Position numbers and translations under genes: made by a program
Shown: one piece after another, positions 54,297-64,000 of the stretch
Position numbering within the stretch: position 1 is the stretch's first letter
Layout: the number at the start of each line of letters is the position of its first letter
Source: Chryseobacterium gleum
Lineage (GTDB): Bacteria > Bacteroidota > Bacteroidia > Flavobacteriales_D > Crocinitomicaceae
Reading direction: 5' to 3'
Assembly (NCBI GenBank): GCA_945888625.1
Contig: CAMDAH010000004.1
Span: 62,001 to 126,000 of the forward strand
DNA length: 64,000 nt
Notes under the pieces: generated by a model
What the model saw: only the letters and a program-made list of their open reading frames with translations
What the model was told of the DNA's origin: nothing
The model's database searches: none

Positions 54297-55199
54297 ATGG
54301 TTTCTTACGACATAATAGGTGATATTCATGGGCATGCAGATGCCTTGGAAATCCTACTTCAAAAACTAGGATACAAAAGAGATTTGTCGATTTACAATCA
54401 TCCGGAAGGAAGAAAGGTAGTATTCGTAGGTGATTTTATCGATCGAGGCCCTAAAATAAGGGAAACTTTGCACTTAGTTCGCGATATGGTACTTTCCGGG
54501 AATGCGCAAGCGGTAATGGGTAATCATGAATACAATGCGGTCTGCTTTCACACACCAAATATGATTAATGGGGGCTATTACCGAAAGCATAGTGCTAAGG
54601 AAATAAACCAACATAGTGAGACACTCAAGCAGTTTGAAGACTTTTCGTCGGAGTGGGAAATGTTTTTGGAATGGTTTCGTCACTTACCCATGTTTCTTGA
54701 GCTGGATTCATTTAAGGTGGTACATGCTTTTTGGAACGACGAACACATAAATTGGATTAAAGAAAATTACAAGCAAGCTACCGATGGCTTGAATGCTGAA
54801 TTTTTACAACTAGTAAGCGTTAAAGGCAGTCCAATATCTATGCCTGTAGAAGAAACATTAAAAGGTCCAGAACAACGTTTGCCAGAAGGCCAATTTATGG
54901 TAGATAAAGACGGTGCAAAACGAAATGAATGTCGTTTGAAATGGTGGTCTGCTGACAAAAGTACGATGGGTAAGGGCATTATGCATTGTCCGGATAGTTC
55001 ACTTGAAAGTCCAATGCCAGCAGGAAGTGATTTAAACATCTTTTCTAGTGAAAAGCCAGTTTTTTTTGGTCATTATTGGCTAGATGGAAATCCTGAAATT
55101 GAAAATCCAAGTGCAATTTGTTTAGATTACAGCGTTGCGAAAGGAGGGAAGCTAGTCGCTGCACGAATGGAAGGGGATAAAATACAATTGATTTATTAG
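54297..55199 (+). CDS. Metallophosphoesterase (ApaH/PPP-like)
   Basis: The 300-residue cytosolic protein has the PPP motifs: GDIHGHADALE (residues about 7-17), GDFIDRGPKI (about 45), GNHEYN (about 76), and a later His in VVHAFW and in FFGHYW. These bind two metals and hydrolyse phosphate esters. It resembles ApaH (diadenosine tetraphosphatase) or PrpE, but is not identical to either in the middle (RHLPMFLELDSF). Monocistronic. Confidence 0.85.
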   Translation: MVSYDIIGDIHGHADALEILLQKLGYKRDLSIYNHPEGRKVVFVGDFIDRGPKIRETLHLVRDMVLSGNAQAVMGNHEYNAVCFHTPNMINGGYYRKHSAKEINQHSETLKQFEDFSSEWEMFLEWFRHLPMFLELDSFKVVHAFWNDEHINWIKENYKQATDGLNAEFLQLVSVKGSPISMPVEETLKGPEQRLPEGQFMVDKDGAKRNECRLKWWSADKSTMGKGIMHCPDSSLESPMPAGSDLNIFSSEKPVFFGHYWLDGNPEIENPSAICLDYSVAKGGKLVAARMEGDKIQLIY

Positions 55200-55249
55200 T
55201 GATTACATCAAATTAAGATTTGTTGTATGCTGCAGTAATTAATTGGATT

Positions 55250-56062
55250 TTAATTGTGTTTTTTATCGCTTTTATTTATGTGTGGGTAAACTCTTTTTAA
55301 ATTTCTTAATAACTCATTTCCTATTAATTGTAACTCAATGATTTGCTTCCTATTGGTAGACATTCTAATGGTACAAAGCTGGCGCATTCGATTTAGATAA
55401 GTTGATTTATCAAATTCCTTTAAAACCAAATTATTTGGCACAAAAATGTTGTCTAGTTCAAGTTTAAATAATTTATTTTGGTAATTAATAGATACTAAGG
55501 TCATATTTTTACCTACATAAAAAGGGTCTAAACTTCTTTTTAATTTAGTTCCTCCGTAGTCAAAAGGTTCAATTCGAATGTCATCAATGTAACGATTCAT
55601 AAAATCTATTTCTCGTTGAGAACGAATTTGAATATGCAAAAGCATTAAGTCAAATTTTTCAATACAATCTCTTAATTTTAGGTCATCAATATTACTCAGT
55701 AAGCCCGTATATTTTAGTTGTTCCAGTGCAGCACTAGAGCTTGTTTCAAAAATTCCGGTTCTCTCGCATAAAAAACTATGTAGGTAATAAATATTAGTTT
55801 TATTTGAGTCTAAATCACCATCAACAACTAATTTTTCTAAAAATAAGAAAGCAGTGTCCTGCATATTATGAATGAAATTCATTTGTTTCAAAGTTGCAGT
55901 ATCTTTTTGTATTTCTTGAAACAAATGTTTAACCAATATATTAAGTTGTTTCGAATCAGTTTGGTCCTCTCTTAAGTTTTCTGCTAAAAACCCAAGTGAA
56001 ATTGCCAGAAATAACATTGCAAATTCAGTTAAATATTCTTTCCAAGATTTATTATTATTCAT
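55250..56062 (-). CDS. DUF6090-like membrane protein
   Basis: The 270-residue protein has one N-terminal membrane helix in KEYLTEFAMLFLAISLGFLAE and then a long helical soluble part (EDQTDSKQLNILVKHLFQEI, DTATLKQMN). This start is typical of DUF6090, a Bacteroidota family without known function. Its body is likely periplasmic or cytoplasmic; not resolved. Confidence 0.6.
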   Translation of the reverse strand: MNNNKSWKEYLTEFAMLFLAISLGFLAENLREDQTDSKQLNILVKHLFQEIQKDTATLKQMNFIHNMQDTAFLFLEKLVVDGDLDSNKTNIYYLHSFLCERTGIFETSSSAALEQLKYTGLLSNIDDLKLRDCIEKFDLMLLHIQIRSQREIDFMNRYIDDIRIEPFDYGGTKLKRSLDPFYVGKNMTLVSINYQNKLFKLELDNIFVPNNLVLKEFDKSTYLNRMRQLCTIRMSTNRKQIIELQLIGNELLRNLKRVYPHINKSDKKHN

Positions 56063-56340
56063 ATACTTAAAGGTTTAAGGTATAAAATTGGTTAAAATTT
56101 TTATTAAAAGTGAACTTATTTAAGATCAACTAATGCAATTGAAATTTAAATAGTTGTTATTTTTTTTTCATTATTAGTCAATTCGTCACGAATCTTGCCC
56201 TGTGCTGCGATTATGTCGATTAACGTGTGTTTTTGGGTAATACGGCTAATTTTTTTTAATTATTTAACCCTATCTCTCGTGAAGTCTTAACTTTTTAATT
56301 CTACCTTTAATTTTTACAATCAAAACACCATCCCAAAATT

Positions 56341-57630
56341 ATGAAAGATATTATTTGTCCAAAATGCAGTACGACATTTAAAGTAGATGAAGCGAGTATA
56401 GCTGATATTGCAAAACAAGTGCGTGACGATCAATTTGACCAGGAGCTAAATGTTCGAATGGCATTACTTGAAAAAGAAAAAGAAAGCGCGTTAAAGTTAG
56501 TTGAAGCAACGGTTAAGAATTCGATGCAAGAAAATATTTCGAAAAAAGAACAAGAAATTGCTGAGCTAAAAGCGAAAAATCTAAATGCAGAAATGGAAAA
56601 AACGATCAGCGTCTCTGATGCCATTAGGACCATTGAAAAACAACGTGATGATTTGGTCAATGAATTAAAATTAAAAGAGTTAGAAAAACAAAATATAGAA
56701 AGTTCACTCAAAAGTCAATTTGCGAGTGACCTACAAAATAGGAATGAAATCATCAAAATGAGGGAAGATGAAATTGCGCAAGTGAGAGATATGAAGATGA
56801 AACTTTCGACAAAAATGTTGGGGGAGTCCCTAGAACAATATTGTGAAAATGAATTTAATAAGATTCGAGCCACCGCTTTCAAGGGTGCTATTTTCGAAAA
56901 AGATAATAATTCAAAGTCAGGTAGTAAGGGCGATTTTATTTATCGAGAATTTGATGACGCGCGCAACGAAATTATTTCTATCATGTTCGAAATGAAAAAT
57001 GAAGCAGATCAAACTGCTACAAAAAAAAAGAACGAAGATTTTTTTAAGGAATTAGATAAGGATAGAACAGAAAAGAAGTGTGAATTTGCCATTCTTGTTT
57101 CTGTATTAGAGGGGGAAAGCGAACTATATAATTCTGGGATTGTGGACGTTTCTTATAAATTTAAGAAAATGTATGTGGTCAGACCTCAGTTTTTCATTGC
57201 TATTATTACCTTATTAAGAAATGCAGCTTTGACTTCGCTAGCCTATAAAGCAGAATTGGCCATTATGAAAAATCAAAGCATGGACATTACCAATTTTGAA
57301 AATAAATTGAACGATTTTAGGTCTGCGTTTGGAAATAATTACCGTTTGGCAGCCGAACGCTTTAGAAAGGCAATTGATAGTATCGATAGTTCGATAGCTG
57401 CTCTTAATAAAACCAAGGATCACTTGTTGGCTTCGGAAAATAATCTTCGAATAGCTAACAACAAGGCAGATGATCTTACCATCAAAAAGTTAACGAAAGG
57501 AAATCCAACTATGTCGGCTAAATTCAATGATTTAGCGAAGAATGATGAAGTGTTAAGGTTAGGTGAGTCAGACGATGACGTCGACGATGACGTCGACGAT
57601 GATGATGACGACGACGACAACGAAGACTAA
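56341..57630 (+). CDS. DUF2130 protein with an acidic tail
   Basis: The 429-residue protein begins with a CxxC half ribbon ([15 protein letters not shown]), then a coiled coil to about 155, and then the DUF2130 domain ([49 protein letters not shown]). The DUF2130 core looks like a restriction-endonuclease-like PD-(D/E)xK fold, with GDFIYRE and FEMKNE as the likely metal and Lys motif. The last 18 residues are nearly all Asp (tail encoded by repeats of GAT/GAC/GTC). No partner gene is adjacent. Confidence 0.75.
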   Translation: MKDIICPKCSTTFKVDEASIADIAKQVRDDQFDQELNVRMALLEKEKESALKLVEATVKNSMQENISKKEQEIAELKAKNLNAEMEKTISVSDAIRTIEKQRDDLVNELKLKELEKQNIESSLKSQFASDLQNRNEIIKMREDEIAQVRDMKMKLSTKMLGESLEQYCENEFNKIRATAFKGAIFEKDNNSKSGSKGDFIYREFDDARNEIISIMFEMKNEADQTATKKKNEDFFKELDKDRTEKKCEFAILVSVLEGESELYNSGIVDVSYKFKKMYVVRPQFFIAIITLLRNAALTSLAYKAELAIMKNQSMDITNFENKLNDFRSAFGNNYRLAAERFRKAIDSIDSSIAALNKTKDHLLASENNLRIANNKADDLTIKKLTKGNPTMSAKFNDLAKNDEVLRLGESDDDVDDDVDDDDDDDDNED

Positions 57631-57656
57631 ATCGACATTTCGCTTTATGGACCTCA

Positions 57657-59414
57657 TTAATTAACAATGTGGAAATAACCATGTAAAACGAATTGTGTTT
57701 TTTCTTGGTCATCGTAGGTGTATTTTTCGCTATTGGCCTCCACTGTATAAAAGTAGACTCCCTCCGTTACTTTTTGATTATTTGTCGTAGTGCCCGACCA
57801 ATCGTTTTGGTAATTTGGGTTTTCATAAATTAAATTTCCCCACCGATTCAATACGCTTAAGGCCACACGATCGTAACTATCCAAATTGGAAATAATGAAA
57901 AATTCATTAATGTCATCATTGTTTGGGCTGAAAAAGTTGGGGACTGTTAAAGGGCATTGGTTGTAGACTTCAATTTGGGTTGACTGAATCGTTTTATTGC
58001 ATTGGTCAAGCACATTAAGCGTAAATAAATTAAGATTAGGCGATAAATTTGCCGGATCCACGAAAATGGTATCGTTGTTGGGAAAGGAATAATCAGGCGT
58101 CCAGGTGTATGTGTAGGGCAAAGCGCCGTTTGTGACGGTACTCCACAGTAGGCCAATATCCCCGCTTTCAACGCAAACGTTTATACTATCCTCGGTAACA
58201 ATTTCTAAAGGCAAATAATCGATGATGTTAACTGTCGTAGATAAAGTGTCAAATGTGCCGTCGCAAGGATTCGGAATTATTATATTCAAGACGACCACTT
58301 CGTTACCCTCCGTGAGGCCATCAAAAAATGGTGTAAATCCAATGGTATCAGTAAAGACGCCTTGTGGCAGTACAAGGCTATCGTTTATGAAGTTATAGTC
58401 TAGTCCGTTAATTGCTGTTCCGCTTAAAAGTACCTGAACAGTTAAGTCATTTAGCGTATCCGTTCGACTAATAACAAATCCTGCAAATCCACAATCCTCT
58501 ATTAAATTAGGGGGGCCAATTAAGTCAACTACAATCGGTACTTCCACTAAACAATTAACCACTCGATAGCTAAAAGTGCGCATGTTCTCGTTAATTAGCA
58601 CACCATTTCTGTACTCATAAACACAAACACCCATTACAAAATTCCCAATTTGGCTAGGGGTGAATACCATCATGCCCGTTTGAGCGTTGATGCTTACATT
58701 TGACGCCGGGCCAAAAGGGAGTAGTGAAGAATAACTAATTTCCCAACTGATGGGCACATAAGGAGCGGGGCTTTCAGGATTCGGGACAACATTGGCGATA
58801 CTACCTCCTAATAAGGGTGAACAGAGCATATAAACCAAGGAATCCCCATCTAAATCAAATGCACCATGATCAAAGTTCAGCGAATTATTTGCACAAAGTA
58901 CCAGGGGTGGATAATCGTTAAAACGCGCAGAATTATTAGGGAAATTGACTAAATTATTGCCTGGAATAGCAGTGGTGAGGGTAATTCCATTGTTTTCTGG
59001 GTCAACCATATTTTGTATATTGTTCGCCCAACAGCAGCGTTGGTAAGAAATATAAAAGCCTGTTGGATTGAATCCTAAGGTAACGGTATCAATATAAATA
59101 GCTCGTTCAATACAAATGTCGTTGGGAGGCGTAACACAGGGGTCATCGTAAACAATTGGTAGAATTTGCGGCGTCGGTAAAAGGATAGAAAATGTGCCAA
59201 ATAAAGTACCGTCAGCATAAAAAATGGAATATTCAATGGGGTTGTCAAATTGCGTTGCGCTATTTTGGCAATCTCTAAATAATTCAATTGTAATTTTGTA
59301 TTGCCCATTACCTAGGGAGTCATAGTAGATTTCACCACCCACAATATGGGAGGCTTTTGCATCGACACAAAGCAATAATAGAAGAACGAAAAAAATACGT
59401 TTTAACATAGTCAC
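57657..59414 (-). CDS. Secreted protein with T9SS type B (gliding-motility C-terminal) domain
   Basis: The 585-residue precursor has a signal peptide (LKRIFFVLLLLLCVDAKA) and HIVGGEIYYDSLGNGQYKIT, which is common in large Bacteroidota surface proteins. The middle has a Calx-beta-like repeat (AINGLDYNFINDSLVLPQG, then DGLTEGNEVVVLNI). The last 90 residues are the T9SS type B sorting domain (VPNFFSPNNDDINEFFII, VLNRWGNLIYENPNYQND, VTEGVYFYTVEA). It is exported to the surface. Its role could be adhesion or structure. Monocistronic. Confidence 0.85.
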   Translation of the reverse strand: MTMLKRIFFVLLLLLCVDAKASHIVGGEIYYDSLGNGQYKITIELFRDCQNSATQFDNPIEYSIFYADGTLFGTFSILLPTPQILPIVYDDPCVTPPNDICIERAIYIDTVTLGFNPTGFYISYQRCCWANNIQNMVDPENNGITLTTAIPGNNLVNFPNNSARFNDYPPLVLCANNSLNFDHGAFDLDGDSLVYMLCSPLLGGSIANVVPNPESPAPYVPISWEISYSSLLPFGPASNVSINAQTGMMVFTPSQIGNFVMGVCVYEYRNGVLINENMRTFSYRVVNCLVEVPIVVDLIGPPNLIEDCGFAGFVISRTDTLNDLTVQVLLSGTAINGLDYNFINDSLVLPQGVFTDTIGFTPFFDGLTEGNEVVVLNIIIPNPCDGTFDTLSTTVNIIDYLPLEIVTEDSINVCVESGDIGLLWSTVTNGALPYTYTWTPDYSFPNNDTIFVDPANLSPNLNLFTLNVLDQCNKTIQSTQIEVYNQCPLTVPNFFSPNNDDINEFFIISNLDSYDRVALSVLNRWGNLIYENPNYQNDWSGTTTNNQKVTEGVYFYTVEANSEKYTYDDQEKTQFVLHGYFHIVN

Positions 59415-59739
59415 TAGTTAAGTAATCGTTAAATTTACTAAAAATACCGTTTGATTAAAAAAAACGATTTTATGGATAGATCCAGCGCTTATACTTTTGA
59501 ATTAATTTCGAACTCAACAATCGGTTAGAACATAAAACTTTATACTTTTAGCTTTTTAGCAATTTAGCTGTAAAAATTTGGAGCGTTAAGGCTTTGTTTC
59601 AAGTTATTGAATGCTCGGTTTAAAAGTTTTTAAAAAAAAGTAGTTAAACCATTCATTCCGACTTTTTAAAATAGCTGGAAACGCATAACAAGATGAAAAA
59701 GAATTATACTTCACTAAATAACCTGATTAATTTGCATTA
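59415..59739. other. Intergenic, no feature recognised
   Basis: 325 bp between divergent genes (57657-59414 minus, 59740 plus). AT-rich; promoters for both should lie here, but none fits the Bacteroidota boxes well. Confidence 0.4.
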
Positions 59740-62220
59740 ATGTTTAAAGCATATTTTTGTTTCTTTTTTATTTTTTACTTGGGTACTTGTTTCGGGCAAC
59801 AAGAACTTTCGTGGGAGTTTTATCACCCCATTAAAAAAGAATGGTTTGCCTTCGGAAAAGCAGGAAGTGTGCAAGAGGTATTGATGGCAAGGGGTGAACT
59901 ACCTGATGCATTTTTTGGCGAGAACGAAAATAGTTTTCTTTGGTTGGAAGAACATGTTTGGCAATTTAGAAGTATACACTATATCGCTGATAGTGAGATG
60001 GAAAGCGAGCAACTTCTGTTAACTTTTCCAAATATCGATACCTACGGAGAAATTAGTGTAAATGATAAGTACCTCGGAAAGACAGCAAATTTTTTCCATC
60101 CTCATCAATTTGATATCACGTCTTTTGTTCACTCGGGATTTAATACCATAAAAGTGTCCATTACTCCACCTGTACTTTTTCATAGCCATAGGTACGAAAA
60201 TGAGTCTTTTCATTTTCCTGCTCCAAATGATGTGGCTAAAATGAAAGTTGCTCCTTTGAGTCGTAAACCTCAGTACCAATTCGGTTGGGATTGGGCTTTG
60301 CGAATGAATACGATTGGTTTTTCAAAACCCGCTAAAATTACTGCTGCCGGTGCAAACGGTATCCGTTCTTGTGTAGTAAATACCTTGTATCAAGCGAGTA
60401 ATACGGCAACTTTATTGTACGTGGTTGAAACGAACAAATCCATCAAAGAGGGGTATATTTCTTCTGCCTTGTTTGGCAAGCATCCTTTGGTGTATGATTC
60501 GCTTTCCTCTACCAACTTTAAGTTTTCTTTTTATTTAGAAAATCCAACGCTTTGGTGGCCAGTAGGTTTCGGGGAACCTTATCTTTACCGAGATACCCTG
60601 AAGTTAATGAACGCAAAAGGAGTCGTATTGGAGGAACAAATTATCGATTTTGGGGTACGAACGGCAAAGTTAGTGCAGAATAAAGATGAATGGGGGACTT
60701 CTTTTGAATTTCTGGTGAACGATAGGCCAATTTTTTGTAAAGGGGCTAATTACATTCCTCAATCGGTATTTCCTGCCGCTGTCAAAGAGTCGGATGTGGA
60801 GGATCTCATTGATCAAATGTTGGCAGCTAATTTTAATATGGTGCGCGTTTGGGGTGGAGGTTATTACCCAGACGATTATTTTTATGCTGTGTGCGATAAA
60901 AAAGGATTAATGGTTTGGCAAGATTTAATGTTTGCTTGTGCCATGTATCCCGGTGACAGTTCGTTTCTTGAAAATGTAAAGAGCGAACTATGCTTTCAAG
61001 TCCCTCGAATTACTGCGCATCCTTCTGTTGTATTGATTAATGGAAATAACGAGGTGGATGTGGCATGGAAAAATTGGGGTTTTCAATTGCAGTATAAGTT
61101 AAACGACAAGGCGCAAAAGGCAATTGAAAAGGCTTACGATGATTTGTTTCATACGCTTGCTAATGAGGTGATTACCACATGGACAACTACCTCGTACGTA
61201 CATACTTCTCCACTCAGTAATTGGGGGAAAGATGATTTATACAATCATGGTTCTCAACATTATTGGGGAGTTTGGCACGGTTCCGATCCAATGAAAAATT
61301 TTGCCACTAAAATTGGCCGGTTTAACGCAGAATATGGTTTTCAGAGCTTTCCAGAATTTTCTACTTTAGCCACTTTTTCAGATAAAATAGATTGGTCACT
61401 TTCTTCGAGTGTAATGAAGCACCACCAAAAGAGCTATGTAGGAAATGGCATGATGGAAAAACAAGCGAATTTACTTTACGGTAAAACCAATGATTTCGAA
61501 GAATTTGTCTATCGTTCACAATTAACACAAGCGCATGCGGTTTCTTCTGCTATTCAAGCGCATAGGCTAGATGCGCCGAGATGTATGGGCACTTTATTCT
61601 GGCAACTAAACGACTGTTGGTCAGCTCCAACGTGGTCTAGTATTGATTATTATGGCAATTGGAAAGCCTTGCATTATGCTGTGCGCGAAGATTATCGTCC
61701 GCTTGCTATTCTAAAAACAGTGGATGCTAAAGGTAGGGTGGAAGTTTTTTTAACGTCCGATGATCCCCAAAGTGAAGAAAAGGCAATACAAGTTTTTCTG
61801 GAGGTAGTTAGTTTAGATGGACAAGTGCTTTCAAGTAAGCTGCAAAAATTGGCAATTGGCTATCAAGACAAAATTTCTCTTGGTTCGTTTAATCAGCAGG
61901 CAAGAGTACTTAGAGTCACTGTTAACAATGAGTATCAACGAATTTTTCTGTTAAGTCAACAAAAGTCATTTCAAACCAACAAAATTGATCCATTTGAATC
62001 TCCGGTAGGATTGAATATAAAGTCAATGGATACGGCAACAAAGACCGCAGTAATTGAAGTAAATACTACGCAGTTTTTGGCTGATTTTTGGCTTTATTCC
62101 TCGCAATTAGGGCTTCGATTCGACAAGAATTTTTTACAATTATTACCTGGAAAGCACCTATTTACCGTTACGTTCGACAAAATACCTACCTTGGCTGATT
62201 TTAGCTATAAATATCGATAG
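59740..62220 (+). CDS. Beta-mannosidase, glycoside hydrolase family 2
   Basis: The 826-residue precursor has a signal peptide (ending GTCFGQ). It has the GH2 order: N-terminal jelly roll (WLEEHVWQFRSI, TLWWPVGFGEPYLY), Ig-like sandwich, and TIM barrel with NMVRVWGGGYYPDDYFY, the acid/base Glu in INGNNEVD (about 438) and the nucleophile Glu in RFNAEYGFQSFPE (about 531). WGGGxYE-like and WNGNNE-like motifs point to beta-mannosidase. It removes terminal beta-mannose from mannans or glycoproteins. No SusCD or other glycan gene is adjacent. Location is periplasmic or outside. Confidence 0.88.
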   Translation: MFKAYFCFFFIFYLGTCFGQQELSWEFYHPIKKEWFAFGKAGSVQEVLMARGELPDAFFGENENSFLWLEEHVWQFRSIHYIADSEMESEQLLLTFPNIDTYGEISVNDKYLGKTANFFHPHQFDITSFVHSGFNTIKVSITPPVLFHSHRYENESFHFPAPNDVAKMKVAPLSRKPQYQFGWDWALRMNTIGFSKPAKITAAGANGIRSCVVNTLYQASNTATLLYVVETNKSIKEGYISSALFGKHPLVYDSLSSTNFKFSFYLENPTLWWPVGFGEPYLYRDTLKLMNAKGVVLEEQIIDFGVRTAKLVQNKDEWGTSFEFLVNDRPIFCKGANYIPQSVFPAAVKESDVEDLIDQMLAANFNMVRVWGGGYYPDDYFYAVCDKKGLMVWQDLMFACAMYPGDSSFLENVKSELCFQVPRITAHPSVVLINGNNEVDVAWKNWGFQLQYKLNDKAQKAIEKAYDDLFHTLANEVITTWTTTSYVHTSPLSNWGKDDLYNHGSQHYWGVWHGSDPMKNFATKIGRFNAEYGFQSFPEFSTLATFSDKIDWSLSSSVMKHHQKSYVGNGMMEKQANLLYGKTNDFEEFVYRSQLTQAHAVSSAIQAHRLDAPRCMGTLFWQLNDCWSAPTWSSIDYYGNWKALHYAVREDYRPLAILKTVDAKGRVEVFLTSDDPQSEEKAIQVFLEVVSLDGQVLSSKLQKLAIGYQDKISLGSFNQQARVLRVTVNNEYQRIFLLSQQKSFQTNKIDPFESPVGLNIKSMDTATKTAVIEVNTTQFLADFWLYSSQLGLRFDKNFLQLLPGKHLFTVTFDKIPTLADFSYKYR

Positions 62221-62458
62221 AGCAAGGAAAATGTTGGGTTAAGTAATTTTAATTAGTTTAAATTAATACAGAATAGACAGTGTAAAATGATTTTGTGGTA
62301 AGAAGGTGATCTGTCGGTTTAATTATAATAAAAACACATACTGCTATATTATTACAGATTGTTTTAGTAATATTGTCTAAATAAAGTGCTTACAACTTAT
62401 TTAGTGAGAGAGGAACCCGAAAAGCTAGAGAGTAGGGAAAATATAAAATTCAATTATT

Positions 62459-63208
62459 ATGCAAACGAACTTTTTTAAATTATCCATTTGTTCTATTATG
62501 TTTTTTGTTTTGGCAAGTTGTGGACCAAAATCACCCGATCAAAAAAATGGTATTGGGCCAAAAGAATTAAATGAAATTATAGACGAGATGGTTAAAAATA
62601 AAGAGATAGAAAAAGGTGTTGCAGACGATATTAAAACTAGATTTCAAGCGAAATCAAAACAAAATGAAAACCATAATAAACGTGAGTTAGCTACTAAAGA
62701 GGAAATTAAGGAAGCAATGAGCGTAAACAGTGTAAATTTGATGCAAGATATTCACTTTGATCGGAGTTTAGATTTAAACAAGTATATTGGAAAAAATTTA
62801 TTAATTAAAAATTTATTGATTAAAAATATCAAAACTCTTGACATAGGGGAAGGTCAATTTGTTAAAGAAATCACTGCAATTCCATTTGACCCAAATAATA
62901 ATTCATTTTTAACAGATAAAAATGAAAGTTACAAGTACAATTATTCTGACATATATAACTCTGATTATGATACTGAGAATATTTATAAGAGTTTTAAATT
63001 TACATTGAGTTCGCCCGATCAAATGAAAAAAATAAATGCGCTTAAATGGGAAAGTATAGAAGATAATAATTTTACACATAAAATAGATGTATTTGTATCA
63101 AATTTCCAATACAGCAACATTGGCTTTACAGCCTTTACGGAGAAGGAAAATGACATGAAGGCAAAAAACATAACAATTAATTTAGAAAACGCTGAAATTA
63201 TTAAATAA
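62459..63208 (+). CDS. Lipoprotein, unknown function
   Basis: The 249-residue precursor has a lipoprotein signal peptide with lipobox LASC (Cys about 21). The mature part has a helical linker with KRELATKEEIKEAMSVN, then a beta-rich C-terminal domain. An internal direct repeat (NLLIKNLLIKN) is seen at about 120. No family is recognised. Monocistronic. Confidence 0.55.
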   Translation: MQTNFFKLSICSIMFFVLASCGPKSPDQKNGIGPKELNEIIDEMVKNKEIEKGVADDIKTRFQAKSKQNENHNKRELATKEEIKEAMSVNSVNLMQDIHFDRSLDLNKYIGKNLLIKNLLIKNIKTLDIGEGQFVKEITAIPFDPNNNSFLTDKNESYKYNYSDIYNSDYDTENIYKSFKFTLSSPDQMKKINALKWESIEDNNFTHKIDVFVSNFQYSNIGFTAFTEKENDMKAKNITINLENAEIIK

Positions 63209-63609
63209 GTTTTTCTTTCAGTAATTTTTAGATTTTCTTTTGGTTGTAATCAAAAACTGCATTATTCTACTTACTTAAACACTGGTTTATTTAAAACATT
63301 CCCATGCTCAAATCCAACGGATTAAAATCAATTACCCTAGTGATTTTTAGTTTTTTTGTCGAAAAAAACAATCACGTCGTTCTCTGAATGGGGGCATTGG
63401 GAAGTTAACTATTTTTATAAGTAGCATCCTTTTGTTAAATCTTTAGAGCTGGTGCTTAACGTTAAATGTGAGTTAACTTATTCAATTTAAAATAACCTAA
63501 GCTGAAATACTACAAAGTACTTATGTAATTCCCTACCGTCCGTGTAAGTAAGTAAAGTAGACCGTTTTACACACCACCAATTTTAATTAATCGAAGAATT
63601 TATTTTTTA
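63209..63609. other. Intergenic, with one strong hairpin
   Basis: 400 bp without a gene. The sequence at 63340-63375 forms a hairpin (see separate entry). There is also a weak GTGTAA...TTACAC repeat near 63540-63575. Confidence 0.5.
63340..63375. repeat. Inverted repeat (hairpin)
   Basis: GTGATT (63340-63345) pairs with AATCAC (63370-63375), and an inner GTTTTTTT with AAAAAAAC across a GTCG loop. There is no U-run after it in either direction, so a terminator is not certain. Confidence 0.5.
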
Positions 63610-64000
63610 CTACCGCACGATCAAAGGTTTATTCCAAATTTGTGTTTTTCCTTCGATACATACCATATAAGTTCCTGCTTTGAGCGCGTGGAGCTGAATA
63701 ACGAGTGTGCCCTCACCTTTTACTTCTTGAACCATCTTTCCGTTCATGTCCACTATTTTTACTTTTACAAGTGGCACGTTAGCAATGGTCAAAAGACCAC
63801 CTCGCTGTATGGGATTTGGAAACATAGTCAGGTAGGATTCATTTTGCTCCACTATCCCTGATTGATTGTCAAGATTAACATTATCAATGTAAAGGTTATT
63901 GCCCCAGTCGCCAATATTACGAAATGCAATTTGCAAGTTAGCAACACCGTTAAATGTAGCCAAATTAATGCTATCCTTACGCCATTGGGTAGCACTTGGT
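63610..64000 (-). CDS. T9SS type A secreted protein, C-terminal part
   Basis: The frame is open to the window edge, giving 129 residues of the C-terminal part. It has a jelly-roll-like segment (ATFNGVANLQIAFRNIGDWG, NNLYIDNVNL) and then the T9SS type A tail (MFPNPIQRGGLLTIANV, VDMNGKMVQEV, GTYMVCIEGK). The segment before the tail is like MAM or carbohydrate-binding modules of secreted Bacteroidota proteins. Its beginning is outside the window. Confidence 0.8.
   Translation of the reverse strand, partial: PSATQWRKDSINLATFNGVANLQIAFRNIGDWGNNLYIDNVNLDNQSGIVEQNESYLTMFPNPIQRGGLLTIANVPLVKVKIVDMNGKMVQEVKGEGTLVIQLHALKAGTYMVCIEGKTQIWNKPLIVR

Overview
The window is a chromosomal piece of a low-GC Bacteroidota bacterium, most likely a flavobacterium-like marine or freshwater lineage (Flavobacteriales/Crocinitomicaceae type; genus not resolved). 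The evidence is type IX secretion (T9SS) C-terminal sorting domains on four secreted proteins (25346-26593, 38842-41778, 57657-59414, 63610-64000), Bacteroidota-type promoters (TTTG / TAnnTTTG), few Shine-Dalgarno sequences, and family variants typical of the phylum: Rho with a long Asn/Gln-rich insert, a short MenE-like enzyme, DUF4199, and a cobalamin-riboswitch-linked beta-propeller. No rRNA, tRNA, CRISPR array, transposase or phage structural gene was seen.

Region 1 (1-25.3 kb) is mostly core genome: yaaA end, FAD oxidoreductase, a secreted coiled-coil protein, mpl paired with a class D beta-lactamase, DUF4199, rho, a secreted protein of unknown role, dnaB, nth (without its Fe-S cysteines), a J-domain protein, a MenE-like ligase, dnaX split across two frames at an A10 run, a phosphatase, a propeller-like protein, NlpC/P60, a transglutaminase-like protein, an operon of phosphoribosyltransferase, murQ, arginase-family enzyme and membrane protein, and a radical SAM/SPASM protein.

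Region 2 (25.3-26.95 kb) is a cobalamin riboswitch on the minus strand heading a secreted beta-propeller with a T9SS tail, a candidate B12-capture protein.

Region 3 (26.97-38.8 kb) is accessory and AT-rich, with the look of a conflict or defence island: a PcfJ-domain protein; an operon of unknown protein, ECF-like sigma factor and AAA ATPase; a membrane-spanning HEPN-motif protein paired with a secreted TPR protein; two tiny overlapping ORFs resembling truncated AbiTii-like and other N-termini; a uracil-DNA-glycosylase-like protein; and a decayed gene fragment. A large M43 metalloprotease with PKD and T9SS domains (38.8-41.8 kb) follows.

Region 4 (42.8-52.4 kb) is the most striking part: ten co-directional, tightly packed or overlapping genes that appear to encode an uncharacterised envelope machine. 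They are a zinc-ribbon/FISUMP protein with pentapeptide repeats, two membrane-anchored transglutaminase-fold proteins, an Ig-like membrane protein, a DUF4407 protein, two paralogous single-span proteins (one with an OmpA-like domain), a four-TM protein, and two small four-TM paralogues. A start-less helical ORF lies just upstream.

Region 5 (52.4-64 kb) holds an acyl-CoA thioesterase, a small amphi-Trp/PH-like operon, a metallophosphoesterase, DUF6090-like and DUF2130 proteins, a T9SS type B protein, a GH2 beta-mannosidase, a lipoprotein and the end of a T9SS type A protein.

All assignments come from reading motifs and from memory of families; no database search was run.
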